64,000 nt of DNA, taken from positions 41,425,454 to 41,489,453 of the forward strand of contig NC_062214.1 of NCBI RefSeq assembly GCF_902686445.1, read 5' to 3'. Position 1 is the first letter of the stretch; each line of letters starts with the position of its first letter. The DNA comes from Sciurus carolinensis. Its lineage: Eukaryota; Chordata; Mammalia; Rodentia; Sciuridae. The translations under genes and the position numbers were made by a program. A model generated the notes under the pieces. It worked only from the letters and a program-made list of their open reading frames with translations, ran no database searches and had not been told where the DNA came from. Shown piece after piece: positions 10,221 through 23,800 of the stretch.

Positions 10221-11341
10221 TTAAAGATAAAACACGACAGCTCCTCAAGCTCTAGGACAAGTCCATGGGAGATTCACCTCCTCTCCTGACAGTCCAGCCC
10301 TACAGAGGACAAGACCACTGTGGCCTTGCACTTCCACATCCATCCATGCCCTTGGTCATCCTCTGGCACTGCCAAGCCCTGCCCCTGCCCTTCTCCATCA
10401 CTCTGCATTCCCACCAGACAAAATGATGCCCAAGATTCAAAATCATTCCCGACCCCTCTTCTCAGAGAGCAATTCTGATCCCTTAGGCTCAACAAATGAC
10501 TCAGTTTCTCAGGTCTACTCTATGACACTTCTTTTTCTATTTTTTTTAAGAGTTCCAGATGAAACACAGAATGCCCAATTAAACTAAATTTCATATAATC
10601 AACAAATAATTTCTTTGTGTAAGTCTAAATAATGCATGAGACACACTTACACTTCATTTTTGCCTACTAACTCAGACATCACCACCACCTCTCAAAGTCT
10701 TTGTACTCATCAAGATCTTCTGCAGTTAGATGCACATGTATTCACCCCCTACCCAAGCCCAAACTGCAGATGAGTGACACCTCAATAACATGTAGTATTG
10801 GAGGTTCCAGAAACAGGTGTCACCTCTATCTCAAAGTCTGGCATCAAACTCAGGGAGAACCACTATATTCCCTAAAACCATCTCTTCCTATGCCATGTCT
10901 TGTCCTTTCTGGTTGATCCTGAGCACTTGAAAAAAAAGAACATCAAGAGAAGTCAGAGCACAGCCAGAGGCTGTTGACTACTCTTAGTAGCACTCCATGA
11001 AATCATAAACACCTTGAAGAAAAACCCAAGGGAAAGTATACTGAAAAAAAATCCTGGAGTGGGTTTTTCAGGCAATCACCCTGACTTCATTTCAGTTTCT
11101 CAGACTAGGCCTCACCACACCACATAGGGGTCAGCTAGGTCAGGAGCACCAGAAGCTACATCCTAAATACCAACCTTGGGTGGCAGTTGGTGAGAAATTG
11201 GCACTGCCTCCACTCCACTGCCTTCAGGCTGCCACCATGGATGAACCCAGGCCAACAGTGCTGCCACAGCCTCACATACACTATAAGCCTCTTGCTGAAT
11301 GAAATCCTCAGCTGGCCCCTGCCAGAGCAGAAGGGAGCTAA

Positions 11342-11370
11342 TAAGGTGAGCAAAAATTTTGCTCACCTTA
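11342..11370. repeat. Perfect inverted repeat, 14-base arms, 1-base loop
   Basis: The left arm TAAGGTGAGCAAAA (11342-11355) is followed by a single A and then by its exact reverse complement TTTTGCTCACCTTA (11357-11370). No matching longer transposon ends were seen around it. It contains splice-donor-like AAGGTGAGC on both strands. Function unknown. Confidence 0.9.
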
Positions 11371-12041
11371 ACCAGCCTAGGGAGAGTGTCATAAACCTAA
11401 AAGATTAGACAGAGTCAGCAGGTACCGGTTACAGGTAGGGATCAAAAAAAACAAAAAAAAAACCAGTCAATCTGAGAGTCTGGCATGCAAAATATTCATT
11501 AAGGTGTGCCCTTGGAATAAACACCTGGGAAAAGGTGGAGACAGAAGGTGGTAGGGCAGAGGGAGAAGTGAAGCTGGGCACCAACCCAAGGACAGCTTCA
11601 GCCAACTCAATGGACAGTTCTGCAGGGAAAGAGCTCTTCAGAGTTGCCACAGGTGGGGACAACATGGCTGTTCTTTGTCCCCCCACACTGAGCAGTCAGG
11701 GACTATGCACTGCCTAGAGAAAGGCACACCACTGCCCAGACCATCCCTAAGGGGCAGACAGCAGAAAGTTATGCCAGCATCACTGCAGAAGCTGGGTAAT
11801 AAAACCTCAAAAAAGAGAATCTGGGCAGCAAAAACAGCACCCACCATACCAACTCCTCTTAAAAACACCACAAAAGCTTGGACTCCACTCAAACTTGGGC
11901 AGTCATCTGCCCTAATTGGAATACAAGTTTCTGGGAACAATTAGCTTATAACTAACCAAAAGACGTCCTCTACAGGCAGCTAGCCATCTTTACCTCTTAT
12001 CATAATGGGACTAGACATTTTATTTCATCATCATTATTATT

Positions 12042-12145
12042 AAAATATGAAACATTCACAAATTTGCAAGTAGTCCTTGCATGGGGACCATGCTGATCTT
12101 CTCTGTGCCATTCCAATTTAATACACGTGCTTCCAAAGTCAGCAC
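12042..12145 (-). pseudogene. U6 snRNA pseudogene
   Basis: On the minus strand the 104 bases follow U6 snRNA from its 5' GTGCT start, through the central AGAAGATCAGCATGGTCCC, to the 3' end in T-rich sequence. There are many substitutions: the ACAGAGA box reads GCACAGAGA and 'ACACGCAAATT' is damaged. No upstream U6-type promoter is recognisable. It is a retroposed, non-functional copy in KIF16B intron 1, in the same orientation as the gene. Confidence 0.9.
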
Positions 12146-12429
12146 TGTTTATTTTTTAAATTGACAAATAAAAATAGTATATACTTAAAAAAAAAAAAAA
12201 AAAACACATGAGGCAGCATCAGCAACTCCCCAGTGAAATATGTCAAGTAGGGGCTACTGAGCAGGGAGGCAGATGACTTTTTTTTTTTTGAAGGAAGAAT
12301 AGCCTAACAATCAGAATTGTCTCAATGTAAAATGTGTTGCCTTGAGATGTGCAGAATCATCACCGAAGAGATTTAGTCGGAGGCTAGACAATTCCTTATC
12401 TGGAACACTATATAGAGAGATTTATATAT

Positions 12430-12880
12430 TCATTCATTCACAAATATTTACTGGGTGCCTTCACAAGGCAGATAATACTCTTGGTATAGGGATAAAGTGC
12501 CAAACAGTACAAAGGATCAGCTCTCATGTACGCTGTATCTTGGTGAGAAGTTCAGGAAAATAATAATAATAAAAACCAATAATGCAATGTCATTTTAGAT
12601 AATGGTAAGTACTACAAAGATATAAGAACGGGCGCCTTGGAATAGGACTGACAGGCAGAGGGAGAGAAGCTGCCAGAAAAGAACTCTGAAAGGGGGTGAT
12701 GTGTAAGTGAAGACTTGAATCAAGAGAAGCCAAGAGCCAGGTGAAGGGCATTCCAGGTAAAGAGAATGGCAGGAGCCAGCCAGAGGCTTTGGGGAAAGGA
12801 TAAGGACCATGGTGATCACAGAAGAAAAGGAAGGCAAAATAGAAGAGATTAGAAAAGCCTTGAGGCAGAAGTCAATCATG
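12430..12880 (-). mobile_element. LINE L2 relic
   Basis: 'cattcattcacaaatattta' followed by 'ctgggtgcctt' is the reverse complement of the classic L2 3' terminus, and the sequence inward continues with the expected degraded L2 features ('agtactacaaagatata', 'ggcattccaggtaaagagaa'). Confidence 0.55.
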
Positions 12881-14264
12881 TCAGATCTTCCACACTTTAG
12901 CTAAAATGGCTAAGACTTTGGAACTGAAAAGTGATAGGAAGCCACAGCACAGGAAGGCTTTGTGTATAGAAAAACAGCAAAAATCACTTTTATGTTTTTT
13001 AAATACCACTCTAACTGCTCTGCATAGACTCTAAAGGGAAGAGAACAGAGCAAGGAGAACACTTAGGGAGCTGTACATACAAGGGATGCTGGCCCAAAAC
13101 TAAAGAACACAGATGTACTTAAGACAACTGGGCCAGATCCATGATGCCCTAGGCCTGATGACCAATAGACAGAATCATTTGGACAGATCCAACCCAGACA
13201 TAACAAATAGAACTCTCCAGCATAGGGATTCAGGAGTATGTTTAACCATCTAATAGATTCTAATGATTCACCACTGCACTAATTGATCTGCAGGGGTTCC
13301 CTGAAGAACTGGGATTTTATACAGCTTACCTGTCTCTCAGCTCCGAGATGGTACTTCACTAGACAGTGGTCTCAGCTCCTCTTCTGAAGGAAGCTTGATG
13401 CCCCTAACCCCAATTTCAGAACAAAATTCCACAACAGGGCTATTTCTTTTGGACTCTCACTTCTGGCTTCCAGCTGAGGCATCTCTTCTGGACCCTACAG
13501 CATGAAGGTTCTCCTACAGAAGGTACACAACTATAACCCCTCTGAAGACCAAGACAGAAGTCAATTCATTACATGTAACAGATGCCTTACTTCAGGCCAT
13601 GAGAACTTAATTCTGACATGGCATGGTTCTGGTTGTAAAGAGCTAACAGATAGTTGAAGAACTTCATACATTACAAAATTCCAACCTGAAATGATAAAGG
13701 ACTAAATTTTGTTGCTCAAGGCTAAAGATTATATTATATATTTTAACAGAAAACTTGGGATACTCTGCAGGGAGGACAACTAGGGGTCAAGATGGTAAAA
13801 GGTTTGAGAGTCAAGATGAAGTTCCGGGAAATAAAGCATGTGAAAAGGCATGGACTCAGGAGAGAGTAAAAGACCTAGTTTATGACCTCATCTTACAGAG
13901 AAACACAGAGGCCCAGGGAGGTTACATGACTTACTCACAGTTGCTCCTACAGAGTAAGTGTTGCAAAAGGTCACAGGAATTAAGCAACTTCAAAGTCACA
14001 GAGAACTACTGAGTAAAGCTAATGCCCCTCACCTGATTCAACTATATCATCCTGGAGGTGGGAGTTACAGCTCCCAGAGGAAAACAGTTCATCAGTCAGT
14101 AATTGAAGGTATCATAGTGAGGTTACTCCAACAGGTCAAGTCATCAAATATATCAGGCCCTGGAGGAGGGCACATGAGTCCATGCAGCCTCATCTTCCAC
14201 CACAGAGCCAGCAGTACCCAGGGTCTCCCCGTTCCTAACTATTCCTTCTTGTCAGATTCATGAA

Positions 14265-14600
14265 GATCTGCCTCCGGCCTTGCTCACACTGGTCCTCCTG
14301 CCTAGAATGTACCTTTCTCCTTCAATTGACTTATCCTTCAAAGCCTATAAATGTGTCTCCTCCAGGAAGACTTCCAGGACCCCTCCCTGCCACTATCTTC
14401 TGTGTGACATTCCATAACGCACCACAGCAATTACATTAGACCTGTTGACTATTGGGCAACCATATGGTTGTCTTCCCACCAGTCTAGGAGCTTCCTAGAG
14501 ATAAAATCTGGTGTTTCATACATCTCACAGTACCAAGTACTATTCTGATGTAGAGCAAGCACTGAGATGAATGTATTTTGGTGGTCTTCCCGTATCAAGT
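14265..14600 (+). mobile_element. LINE L2 relic
   Basis: 'ccttgctcacactggtcctc', 'cctagaatgtacctttctcc', 'gtctcctccaggaagacttc' and 'ccagtctaggagcttcctag' appear in the order expected for the L2 3' region in plus orientation. Confidence 0.6.
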
Positions 14601-15964
14601 AATATGCACTAGAGCACAGTTCCAAATATTAATATTTGTCTTGACTCTTTAAAGACAGACCACATTCATATAACTTTTATTACTGCATACTGTTATAACT
14701 ATTGTACTTTATTATTAGTTACTGTTGCTAATCCTTACTGTTTCAAATTTATAAATAAAACTTTATCATGGGTTTGTATGCACACAAAAAAACATGGCAT
14801 ATATAGGGTTTGGTACTATTCTTGGTTTCAGACATCCACTGGGTTCTAGGAATGTATGTCCCATGAATACACAGGAGATGGCCATACCTGGGAAATAAAG
14901 AATGGACAAAACGCTTCTACTGAAAACAGGAGACTTCTCTTGAACTCAAGCACTTAAGTTAATACTTTCAAAGTTTAGTGCCCTTTTAAATTTTTTAAAT
15001 AAAGATGTATTCTCCCCATAAATATCAGTTAACTTGGCAGATGTTAACTCCATGAGAAACAAAGTTCATCTCTTCCTACAGATTCACAGCTATGACTTTG
15101 ACTCCAGGACCAAGGCAAAGGGAATTTTGTCTCCTTTGGAGTCACAGGAAAAACAAGGCCACACTACTCTGATATGCTTCCCCTAAACACACAAGCATCA
15201 ACTCATTTTAAAAAGTGGAAGTTCAAAATGGGTGGTATAGATTTCAACACCTGAAGTATTAAGAACATTGATTTCCAGTGTTCAGACATTAAATCAACTA
15301 TTTAATGCCCCAAGACATCCTACTGTAGTGCTGCAGTGCCATGAAACACAAAGAAATGTGTTTTCTCAGTCTTTGTCCACACCATCACTACAACCCTCTT
15401 CCAGATTTATCTCTATTTTAGAAGAATGTTCTTAGTGACAGCTTTTAGGGGGAAAAAAAAAGTACAATAGCTGACCTGTAAAAAGAAGACTGATTTCTTT
15501 TACAACATCATCACCTAAATATACCAGTTAGGGGAGAGACACTGGTATAAATTCAAACTGAACTGCAGAACTTTTTCTTCAAAAGACTTCACTTAGTTAC
15601 AGTGGGGTAAGATGAGATTTTGGTTTCCTATAACTTTTTCCTCCAGCACTGCACCTAACATTTATGTTGCCAAGCACAGAGGTTTAACAATGGGGAAAAA
15701 GGAGAGGGCATGGGGTTTAGGGTTGAAATCTTGACTCTTAGCAGCTTTGGGACTTTGAGCACATTGCATAACTTTGTCAGGCCTTGGTTTTCTCATCTGT
15801 ATATAATGTTCTTGAAAAATACCTTTTACACATGGCTTCTCATAAAGTACTCATTGCACAGCAGTGCTGTGATTATTAAACTAGATGATGAACACTTTTG
15901 CTGAAAGATTTGATAGAAGAAAGTGAGCAACACGAAGCCAGGCACAGAGCAGATACTCAACCAG

Positions 15965-16110
15965 TGCATTCATATCCATCAGGAAATCAAGACCCAACCA
16001 TTTACTCAACCAATGTCTACTGTGTCACTACTGTGTGCCAGTACTGTGCAACAGTGGGGGTACACCAGAGGACAAAACCAACCAAAAGACCTGTCCTCAG
16101 TTCACAGGCC
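15965..16110 (-). mobile_element. LINE L2 3' end relic
   Basis: 'ccatttactcaaccaatgtc' then 'actactgtgtgccagtactg' and 'acaccagaggacaaaacc' are a diverged reverse complement of the L2 terminus. The overlapping open frames of 70 and 88 codons are therefore chance frames. Confidence 0.5.
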
Positions 16111-17124
16111 ATCAGAGAGATCCATTTTAACATGATCTTTCCAATCCTTTCTCAAAATGGGTAGAAATGGGAAGGAATCTAGAAAATACACTTTGCCAAA
16201 TTTTCTAGCCAGAGCTCTCAAAACTTAAGAACCATTATATAGCTGATCTTATGAAGATCTTCCCAAGTTTTGTTTATGAAATGCCATCTTTATCCATGTA
16301 ATCCTGAGGGCACAGTTAAAAAAAAAAAAAAAAGAAATATTATCAGAAACAAAAAAATTCCTTATTTTTAAGTACTTGTGAATCATGCCTGTTTGTTCTA
16401 CGTATATGCTGACTATCCAATCTAAGGGCGCATGATGCATCCTTTCATCACTTCCCCAGGGCAAGCTTGCGATGTTCACTCACATATTAGAGAGAAATAC
16501 AACAGCCAGGGGCAGGAAAAGGACAATGGACAAACATATGTCTCTCCTTTATGAGGCTCTGTGAGGGATACAGAGGCATATAGTCAATGGCCCATAATTA
16601 TTCCACATGGGTGAAACAAATTGCTGGATGAATCTGTAAACTGGTTTTTGCCCCATCTCAGGCACGGGAGGCCAGACCAAGGAGAAATGTGGCTTTTGTT
16701 GACTTCCAAGTGAACAAAGTTGGTCAAAAAAGGAAGCCCAAGCACATTTTTCACACTGAAGAAGAAGGGTAGGTCACCAGACCCTTCCTTTATAGGATAT
16801 TCTTTGAACACTGAAATAAACCTGCTGCCTTCCTTGGTGCCTGAACAAGCCCTGCTTAACAAAGACCTGCTCCCTGCCCTCCCCAGCTCAGCTTGTACTT
16901 CTTTCAGACTATGCTGGTCAGACAGGGAACAGCAGTCCTCACCAACAGCAAAAATAAAATACAAAGTAGGAGAGGTCACACTCCACTCAGGCACATGTTC
17001 ATCTTGCCCTCAACTGGGAAACAGCAGGGAATCACTAAAGGAGAGCCTATTGCTACTGACCACTACCCAGGGCTACCTGTTAACCAGAGAGTAAAGAACT
17101 AGTGCTTGCACAGTAAACCAAACC

Positions 17125-17290
17125 CCAGCAAGAACTCCAACCCAAGAGTTCTCCAACTCTGCTGCACACAGGAACCTCTTGGGTACTCTAAAAACCCTGA
17201 TGCCCAGACTGTACCCCAAACCAATTAAGTCTGACCCTGCAATGGGAAGCAGGCATCTTCTGGGAAGGCTGCATTCCAGTGTCCTGACCT
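17125..17290. mobile_element. MER5-type hAT transposon relic
   Basis: 'gttctccaactctgctgcac', 'gatgcccagactgtacccca' and 'accaattaagtctgacc' follow the pattern of a short old hAT-Charlie element. Assignment to family is by memory only. Confidence 0.45.
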
Positions 17291-20200
17291 CTGTTTGCCT
17301 ACTTGCCCTTTAAGTGTTTCAGAAGGACAACCTGTAGCTTACTCTACAATCAGATGTCACTACCAAAGCCCACAACAGAAAACTCACTGTGATACGGGCT
17401 TGTACAAAATCAAAGGAGAAAGACAGAAAAGGACCAAGCACATAAAGAACAAGCTTCACACAGAGTGCAGAGCAAGGGCAGCTTCAGAACCCCAAGCACT
17501 AGTTTGTTTCCGGATCTCTAACTGACCAGCACTTTAACAACCGCTCAGCCTGTCTACCCATCCCTAAAATGACAGCAACTCTTGCCTACCTCTACTAGCT
17601 GATGACCAAGCTTCCACAAAGCAAATAGTTGCCCAGCATTACCAACACAGTTCATGAACGTTCCTTGGAGGAGGCCCACATTCTTAGCTGTTATCTGCTC
17701 CCTAGAAACTCCAATGTCTGGATCCTAGGGCACGACCAGCTTCTCTACACATCCCATGAAAGGCGCTTGTGGCACAACAGAGGAAAAGCAAAGATCACTC
17801 AGACAATTTCCCCAAAATACTGAAAATGCTAATATTGTATGAAAGTACTATTCCTGGGGCACCATATCAGGGAAAATGACCAAAGTAAATAAAGAGCTTA
17901 AATGAAGAAGAGGAATTTTTAAACATTACTTCTAAGCCAGAAGTTTCAAAATGGCACCCTCAGACTAGGACCAGTGCTTTAAAGTGTCTGTAATTAGTTG
18001 CCAATATCTTAAAAGTCAGGTTTTATAAAGAACCTGGATTTCTGACCTCTCTCAAAACACTGGTGGCAAGGATGGGTAGGACAAGGCCCTCCTGTGCCAA
18101 TGTTCCAAAGGAGAGTGGGGAAGGGGGAAGGAGTGGAATAGTGTCTCCCCAAAAGGGGTACTCAGATACCTGGGGCAACCCAGCCCACTCTGTTCACACA
18201 GCCTGAAACTCAAGACCTGGGAGTGGGGGCCCCTGCAGGAAACACAGAGACAAGAGAAGGGACTATGCCTCTAATGGTAAGATACTTTCTTAAATGACTA
18301 ACTGGCAGTGTCTCTAAAGGATCTGTGGTTCCTCGAGACTACCACCATGCACTAGCTGTTGGATTTTATTCTCTTCTCTCATTCATGGCACCTGTAAGGG
18401 AGAGAGAGCAATGAAATGCTGGCAGATGTGATAAAAACAATCTAGCTACTTTTCACAAGATAAAATATGACGTAACCCAGCTGCAGTAAATAAGATATGA
18501 TATGCTCAGCTTTTCTACTTTCTTATTTAGGAGTTTATTAAAGAAGCCACCAGGGATGGGGTACTCTCTTGATCCCTCATTTCCTTCTGTCTTTTCAGTG
18601 TGAGCTGTATCGCCCTAACTTTCATTCCTTCTGACTCCATGACAGTATTTTCATCTTCTGATGCCCTCGAGGTATGCAATGTCTGAAGAGAGATGCTGCC
18701 AATCCCCTAGGGTTATAAATCCAGGACAAAATTAACACTCAACAATTCATCCCAGATTCCTTGAAATTGAATACACTACCACAACTTATAGGTAGACATA
18801 AAAGAAATAACCTGTCATCAAGTCAGAACAACCTGAAGTAAGAAAGTCCTCTGATATCACCAGCGTTCTTTCCAATAAAACAGAAACCAATAGTACAGCA
18901 GGTCTGGCCTCATTTCTGTGGCTCAGCTGACCAAACAGTCCTTGCCCAACAGAGCAAGACCCTTCCTAGGGCACCATATCAGGGCAAAGGAAGTCAGTCT
19001 CAAGTTGCACCTGGTCAAACAGCTACACCTCTACTAACTGAACCTCATTTCAAAGGCAGGGAGGGACCAGAGTTAACATAACATGATGGCACTCATTGAG
19101 GCCAAGAGGCCATCTTGAGATAACAGGATGACAACAGATGCCCAGTTCCACTTCTGTTCACTCAAGTCCTCAATTTTCAAGTGTTACCTTCCAATCTTTT
19201 ATGATTAATCATACCTTTTCATTCAGCCTCCTTTCTCCTGCAAACTGACACTTCTGAGCCCACCCTGTGTTTCAGGGTTCCACTTCCTTTGCATTTTCTA
19301 AGCTTGACAACCCCGATTCAGTCCTTCGAATAGGAAGCTCTCCAACACAAAGAGGTCCTTAGCTTCCTTCAAGTTACACAGAGAAAGGACTTAAGAACAA
19401 CATGTGCCTCTGAAAATTAACAAGTAGAGAAAATTGCATCATGCTGAAGACACAGGAATCAAACGGTTGGTATCACCCTAGTAAGTGCAATATTAATATG
19501 CAACCATGATGAACTTTTTTCAGGTTCTCAAATGAGGCCTCTGGGCCTTCCCCAGTCTGTCCCTCAACCACTCATGCTTCTTGGCTCAACCCCACTTCTC
19601 TCTCAGCTGAGATGTCTCTCTCCATGTTCCTTCCCTCATGCGACATGTCTCAGACCCCAAATCCATGCTTCCACCAGACCTACACAACAAAGCCTAGGCC
19701 TTCCTGGCTCATATACCACTGTACTGCTGACATGTAGCTCAGCAGTTTTTAAAGATTTTGGAGGGCTCTCCAAGGTCAAAACTATTTTCATAATGATACC
19801 AGGACACTATTTTCCTTTTTCACTCTTATCTTGCTGATGGCAAGGAAACATGTGCTTACATTTTCCTGTGATTTATTTTAACTTCTAAAATGGTAAATAC
19901 AGATCTAACGCAAAAGCCAAAGTTCTTTGGGGTCAATAATTTTTAAAAGTTTAAGGGGTCCCAAAACGAAAACTTTGAGACCTGACAGACCTGCACATAC
20001 CCAGCAATGTGTAAATACTTTGTGAATGATAAATCAATCCATCAATCAATTAGTCAATGGTGGATGGAACTTCTTTCTAGCAAGATACTGAAGTCAAGAT
20101 TTATGAAAAAGAGGAAAAAAGAAAAGATGCCCAGGAATCAGTCCATTCTCTCTTGGTCAAGAAGGGAAAGAAACAGAGTTGGGGAACCACCACGTGAGAA

Positions 20201-20389
20201 ACAGCCAGGACCTCACTGTCCAGATTTCACTCTGTCTGCAGCATGTCTTGCTGTAATGAATTCTGTAATCTAGATTGCTTAGATATTGACCAAGACCATG
20301 TTACCCAGCCAGCACCCCAGGCACTCAGGATTTGCCATCCATTCCTCCACCCCAGCTTCCATTTTGGCAGTCACTATTAATTCAACCTC

Positions 20390-20665
20390 TTAATTATCTC
20401 TGGAACCCTTCAAGATGTAGCTTAGAGGTCCCTTCCTCCAGGCAGATTTCCTGGCCCTTTCTCTCCAGTCTGGATCAGGTTCCTCTGTTACAGGTTCTTA
20501 ACATAAGTGTTTTGGGTATTGTTATTGTTATTGTTTTTCCATGGTATCAATCCCCCTAACTAGACTGGAAGCTCCAGAAGAACTAGAAAGGTGACTGGTC
20601 TTGCTAACCATGACATCTGAGCACTTGGTACAGAGACAGGTAAGCTATGATAAAGGAGCTGAATA
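20390..20665 (+). mobile_element. LINE L2 relic
   Basis: 'gtcccttcctccaggcagat', 'ctagactggaagctccagaa' and the closing 'gctgaataaatgata' correspond to the L2 3' region. Confidence 0.5.
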
Positions 20666-20669
20666 AATG

Positions 20670-20835
20670 ATATGTAGATGGCTGGGTAGTTGGTTTGGTA
20701 GATAAGTGTCTGATGGGATTCGGATAGTTGGACAGGTGACTGGCTGGGTGAATGGTAAATGGGTGAGTGGAGGACAGGAAATGGGTGTATACAAGACTGG
20801 ATGAATGAGTTGGGCAAGAGTTAGGGAGTAGATGA
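20670..20835 (+). repeat. Degenerate TGGA/TGGG-type minisatellite
   Basis: Units such as 'tggctgggt', 'tggacagg', 'tggctgggtgaatgg' and 'tgagtgag' recur with many substitutions for about 160 bases. The three long open frames on the opposite strand (Pro/Ser/Thr-rich) come from this repeat and are not genes. Confidence 0.65.
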
Positions 20836-21714
20836 GTGAGTAGAACCACTCTGACAACAATGTTCCAGTCGAGGCCTGTCTTTGCTCAGTGTCATACCAC
20901 ATGCCTCCCACATACCTCTGGAAGCTGGTACTCTAACTCCTGGGTTTTACATTATACAAATCTCACTGTGCTACATGCATTTGCAAAGTGGCTCCCATTA
21001 CCTACAAAATCAGCTTAAAGTTAAATAATTTTCTGAAGAATGAACAGGAACAGTAATAAAGTTCTAAGTGCACAACTGGTAAAATAGTCTGGAACTTCCC
21101 AGTTCTCCAGTTCCCTCTCACCACCCACCTGAAGTTCTAGCATTTAAGGATACCCTTCATTTCCCTAATCACAGGCCAGTTTGGAGCCTCTGGACCTGCC
21201 CCCTCAGTCAGGGGCATCCTCTAGGATATTTCTCCTGCCCTCGGAAGAAGCTCCACTCAACATCTCCCCACCCCCACACTGCCATGCCTTGAATGCAGCA
21301 TTACTACCTAGAGAACTTGTGAGGCATTCTTTGTTTCTATTGCCTCAACAAGATCATGAGCTACTTGAGAAATAGAAATCATGCCCTTATTCATCCCTGG
21401 CCAAAGAAAAGACTCAGTGAATGCTCAATGGTTGGATGGATGACAAAGTCACCAAGAAAACATCTGCTCTTCACCAAGTTAAGCCTCAAAGCTCAACTTC
21501 CTCCATAACACTATGCCTGCAGGCTTAGGCTCACACTGATCTTCCTTCCTCCAAAAACCCACTGTTCTTTATCATCTACACAGCAGAACTAAGAACTTGG
21601 TGAGGAATAAACTCTGCCCACTCTATTGTATTATGTAAGAATCTAGTCCACATAATCACAGAACTCATGAAAATCTTAAGAGATACAAGACAAAATTATA
21701 ATGGCTACCAATGA

Positions 21715-21870
21715 CTGTGACTACTCTGTGCAAGCACTTCACAGTCATTAACTCCTTAAGTACTCATTATAACCCTATAAATAAGGTATCATTATACTCA
21801 TTGCACAGATGAGGAAAAGATGAGCTCAGAAGACCAAAAACACATAAAATGACACAGGGGGTTAGTGACA
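21715..21870 (-). mobile_element. MIR SINE relic
   Basis: 'cattataaccctataaataa' then 'cattgcacagatgaggaaaa' and 'gctcagaagac' are the reverse complement of the MIR core and 3' part (the 'cctcatctgtaaaatg' motif). Confidence 0.55.
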
Positions 21871-22066
21871 AAGCCAGGATAAAACTTTAGAACCACCTGA
21901 TTTACCATTCCTTCTCCATTGAGGCCTGCATCTCACCCTTCACTGTAGTGAGCATGGTGCAAAAGTTTGAGATTACAGGGTAGTGAGATTTCCAAAGAAA
22001 CTTCACTGATTTAACTGGGCTGCAGTCCAAAGGTCAAAAGTAGTTTCCCACATGCAGAAAGCATTT

Positions 22067-22274
22067 TTTGGGGGGGTGGAAGGGTGTCAGGGATTGAATT
22101 CAGGGGCAGACCACTAAGCCACATCCCTAGCCCTATTCTGTACTTTATTTAGAGACAGGGTTTCACTGAGTTACTCAGCACCTCGCTTTTGCTGAGGCTG
22201 GCTTTGGACTCTCGATCCTCCTGTCTCAGCCTCCCAAGCCACTGGGATTACAGGCGTGCACCATCACTCCTGGT
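22067..22274 (-). mobile_element. Composite B1-ID SINE with target-site duplication
   Basis: In minus orientation the ID unit ('agggattgaattcaggggca', 'cacatccctagcccta') is followed by the B1-like unit ('ctgaggctggctttggactc', 'cactgggattacaggcgtgc'). Flanking direct repeats AGAAAGCATTT (22056-22066) and AGAAAGTATTT (22275-22285) differ at one base. It is in the same orientation as KIF16B. Confidence 0.92.
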
Positions 22275-22894
22275 AGAAAGTATTTAATGTCTGCTGAATG
22301 GACAAATAAATAAACAAATGGATAAAAAATAGCAAATCAATAACTACAAATATGTTTCAAAGGCTAAAAAAAGGCATCAGGTTTATCCAGTACTGATTAA
22401 TGATAGGTGCCTCTCAAAAATCAGAGTAGACTACAAGAAAAAGGGGAAAAGCACAAACAAAACCACCAAAAAATTTTGACTATTCAAAATCAAAAGAGAA
22501 AGGAATTCCAGTCAAGATCAAATCAAAGACAAATTCCATGAGCACTTAGTGCTCCAGGAAAAGAGAAATAAATCCTTCCCACTGATTCATCAATTCATTT
22601 ATCCAGTCATCAGAAAACCTGAAACTATTTGTTAGTAGAAGCTCAGAATAAGTTCACTGGAATCAAGGCTCCACTGATGGAAAGGCAGCCTTTAGAATAT
22701 TCCTACTTCTCTTCTCTCCCTTACCATCCTCCTCCTCCTCCTAACACTAGGCCACTGACCTCATCAGACACTGATAACATCAGCCCACATCTCCCCAGTT
22801 CACCTTCCGTGGTGTCCACTGCCAACAGAATAAAAGCTATTGTTCTCAGTGCCAGGTGAAATCTACAGGTCACCTAAGTACAAGCTCTCTTCCT

Positions 22895-23125
22895 GACACT
22901 CTAGCCTGGAGATCGCCTCAGCAAAAACTTAGCACCACAAGGTGGCGTCACATTTGCCTCCCCAACAAGATGCATCCCCCACTGCTTCTCTGCTCAAGTC
23001 TTCTGGCCACTGGATCTCTCTAGTTTAAGCTTTTTGAGGGCAGAAATCCGTTCTATATCCAGTGCCTAACGCAACACTCCACACTTTGCTGGTGGTCAAT
23101 AACCGCTTACTGAGTGAATAGTCAT
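22895..23125 (+). mobile_element. LINE L2 relic
   Basis: 'ctagtttaagctttttgagg', 'ccagtgcctaacgcaacact' and 'gtggtcaataaccgcttact' correspond to the terminal part of L2. Confidence 0.55.
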
Positions 23126-23189
23126 ATGAATAATCATGATTATACACATTCATGCCTCTTGCTCAAATCATCCAAGGCCCATTCTTGCT

Positions 23190-23800
23190 CCCTTAAGAGT
23201 CTCTTCTCCACCAGCAACCCAAGTGACCTTTTGACAACATAATTTAGATCACAGCACCCATGTCTGCACCACTCCAATGGCCCCAGCAATACTTATTATA
23301 AAACCTAAGACCTTTCCATGGCTTACTAGGACCTACATGACCCATCATATGCCCCTCCTCACTGCACCCAGGCCTCATGGGCCTCCTTGTACCCATTGCA
23401 TACTTCAGGTACACTCCTGCCACAGGGCCTTCACAATTACAGTCACTTCTGCCTAGAACATTCTTCCCAGGTATTCCCACAACTCTCCACCTTACTTCAT
23501 TAGTAACTATGGTTATCCACCCTATTTATTTATTTATTTATTTATTTATTTATGGTACCAGGGATTGAACTCAGGGGCACTGAACCACAGAGCCACATCC
23601 CCAGCCCTTTTTTGTATTTTACTTAGAGACAGGTTCTCACTGAGTTGCTTAGCACCTTACTAAGTTGCTGAGGCTGGCTTTGAACTCCCAATCCTGCCTC
23701 GGCCTCCCAATATCCACCCTTTTAATGTCCTTTACTTTCTTTATAGAACTCTGACCACCTGCCACTACATTATGATCCTTTGTTTACCCACTAGACCTAT
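23190..23800 (+). mobile_element. LINE L2 relic split by a SINE
   Basis: The left part ends at 23523 with 'ctgccacagggccttcacaa' and 'cttctgcctagaacattctt' among its L2 motifs, and the right part resumes at 23711 ('tatccacccttttaatgtcc', 'tgaccacctgccactac'). The SINE between them removes no L2 sequence apart from the duplicated target. Confidence 0.65.
23524..23710 (-). mobile_element. Composite B1-ID SINE with TSD and (TTTA)n tail
   Basis: A (TTTA)7 run at its left side is the reverse complement of the tail. The ID part ('accagggattgaactcaggg', 'cacatccccagccc') and B1-like part ('gctgaggctggctttgaact') follow. The 10-base duplication TATCCACCCT lies at 23514-23523 and 23711-23720. The tail has become a tetranucleotide microsatellite. 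Confidence 0.93.

Noticed and set aside
20560..20911. Three overlapping minus-strand frames rich in Ser, His, Pro and Thr
   Set aside because: They are translations of a degenerate TGGA/TGGG minisatellite and an L2 end.
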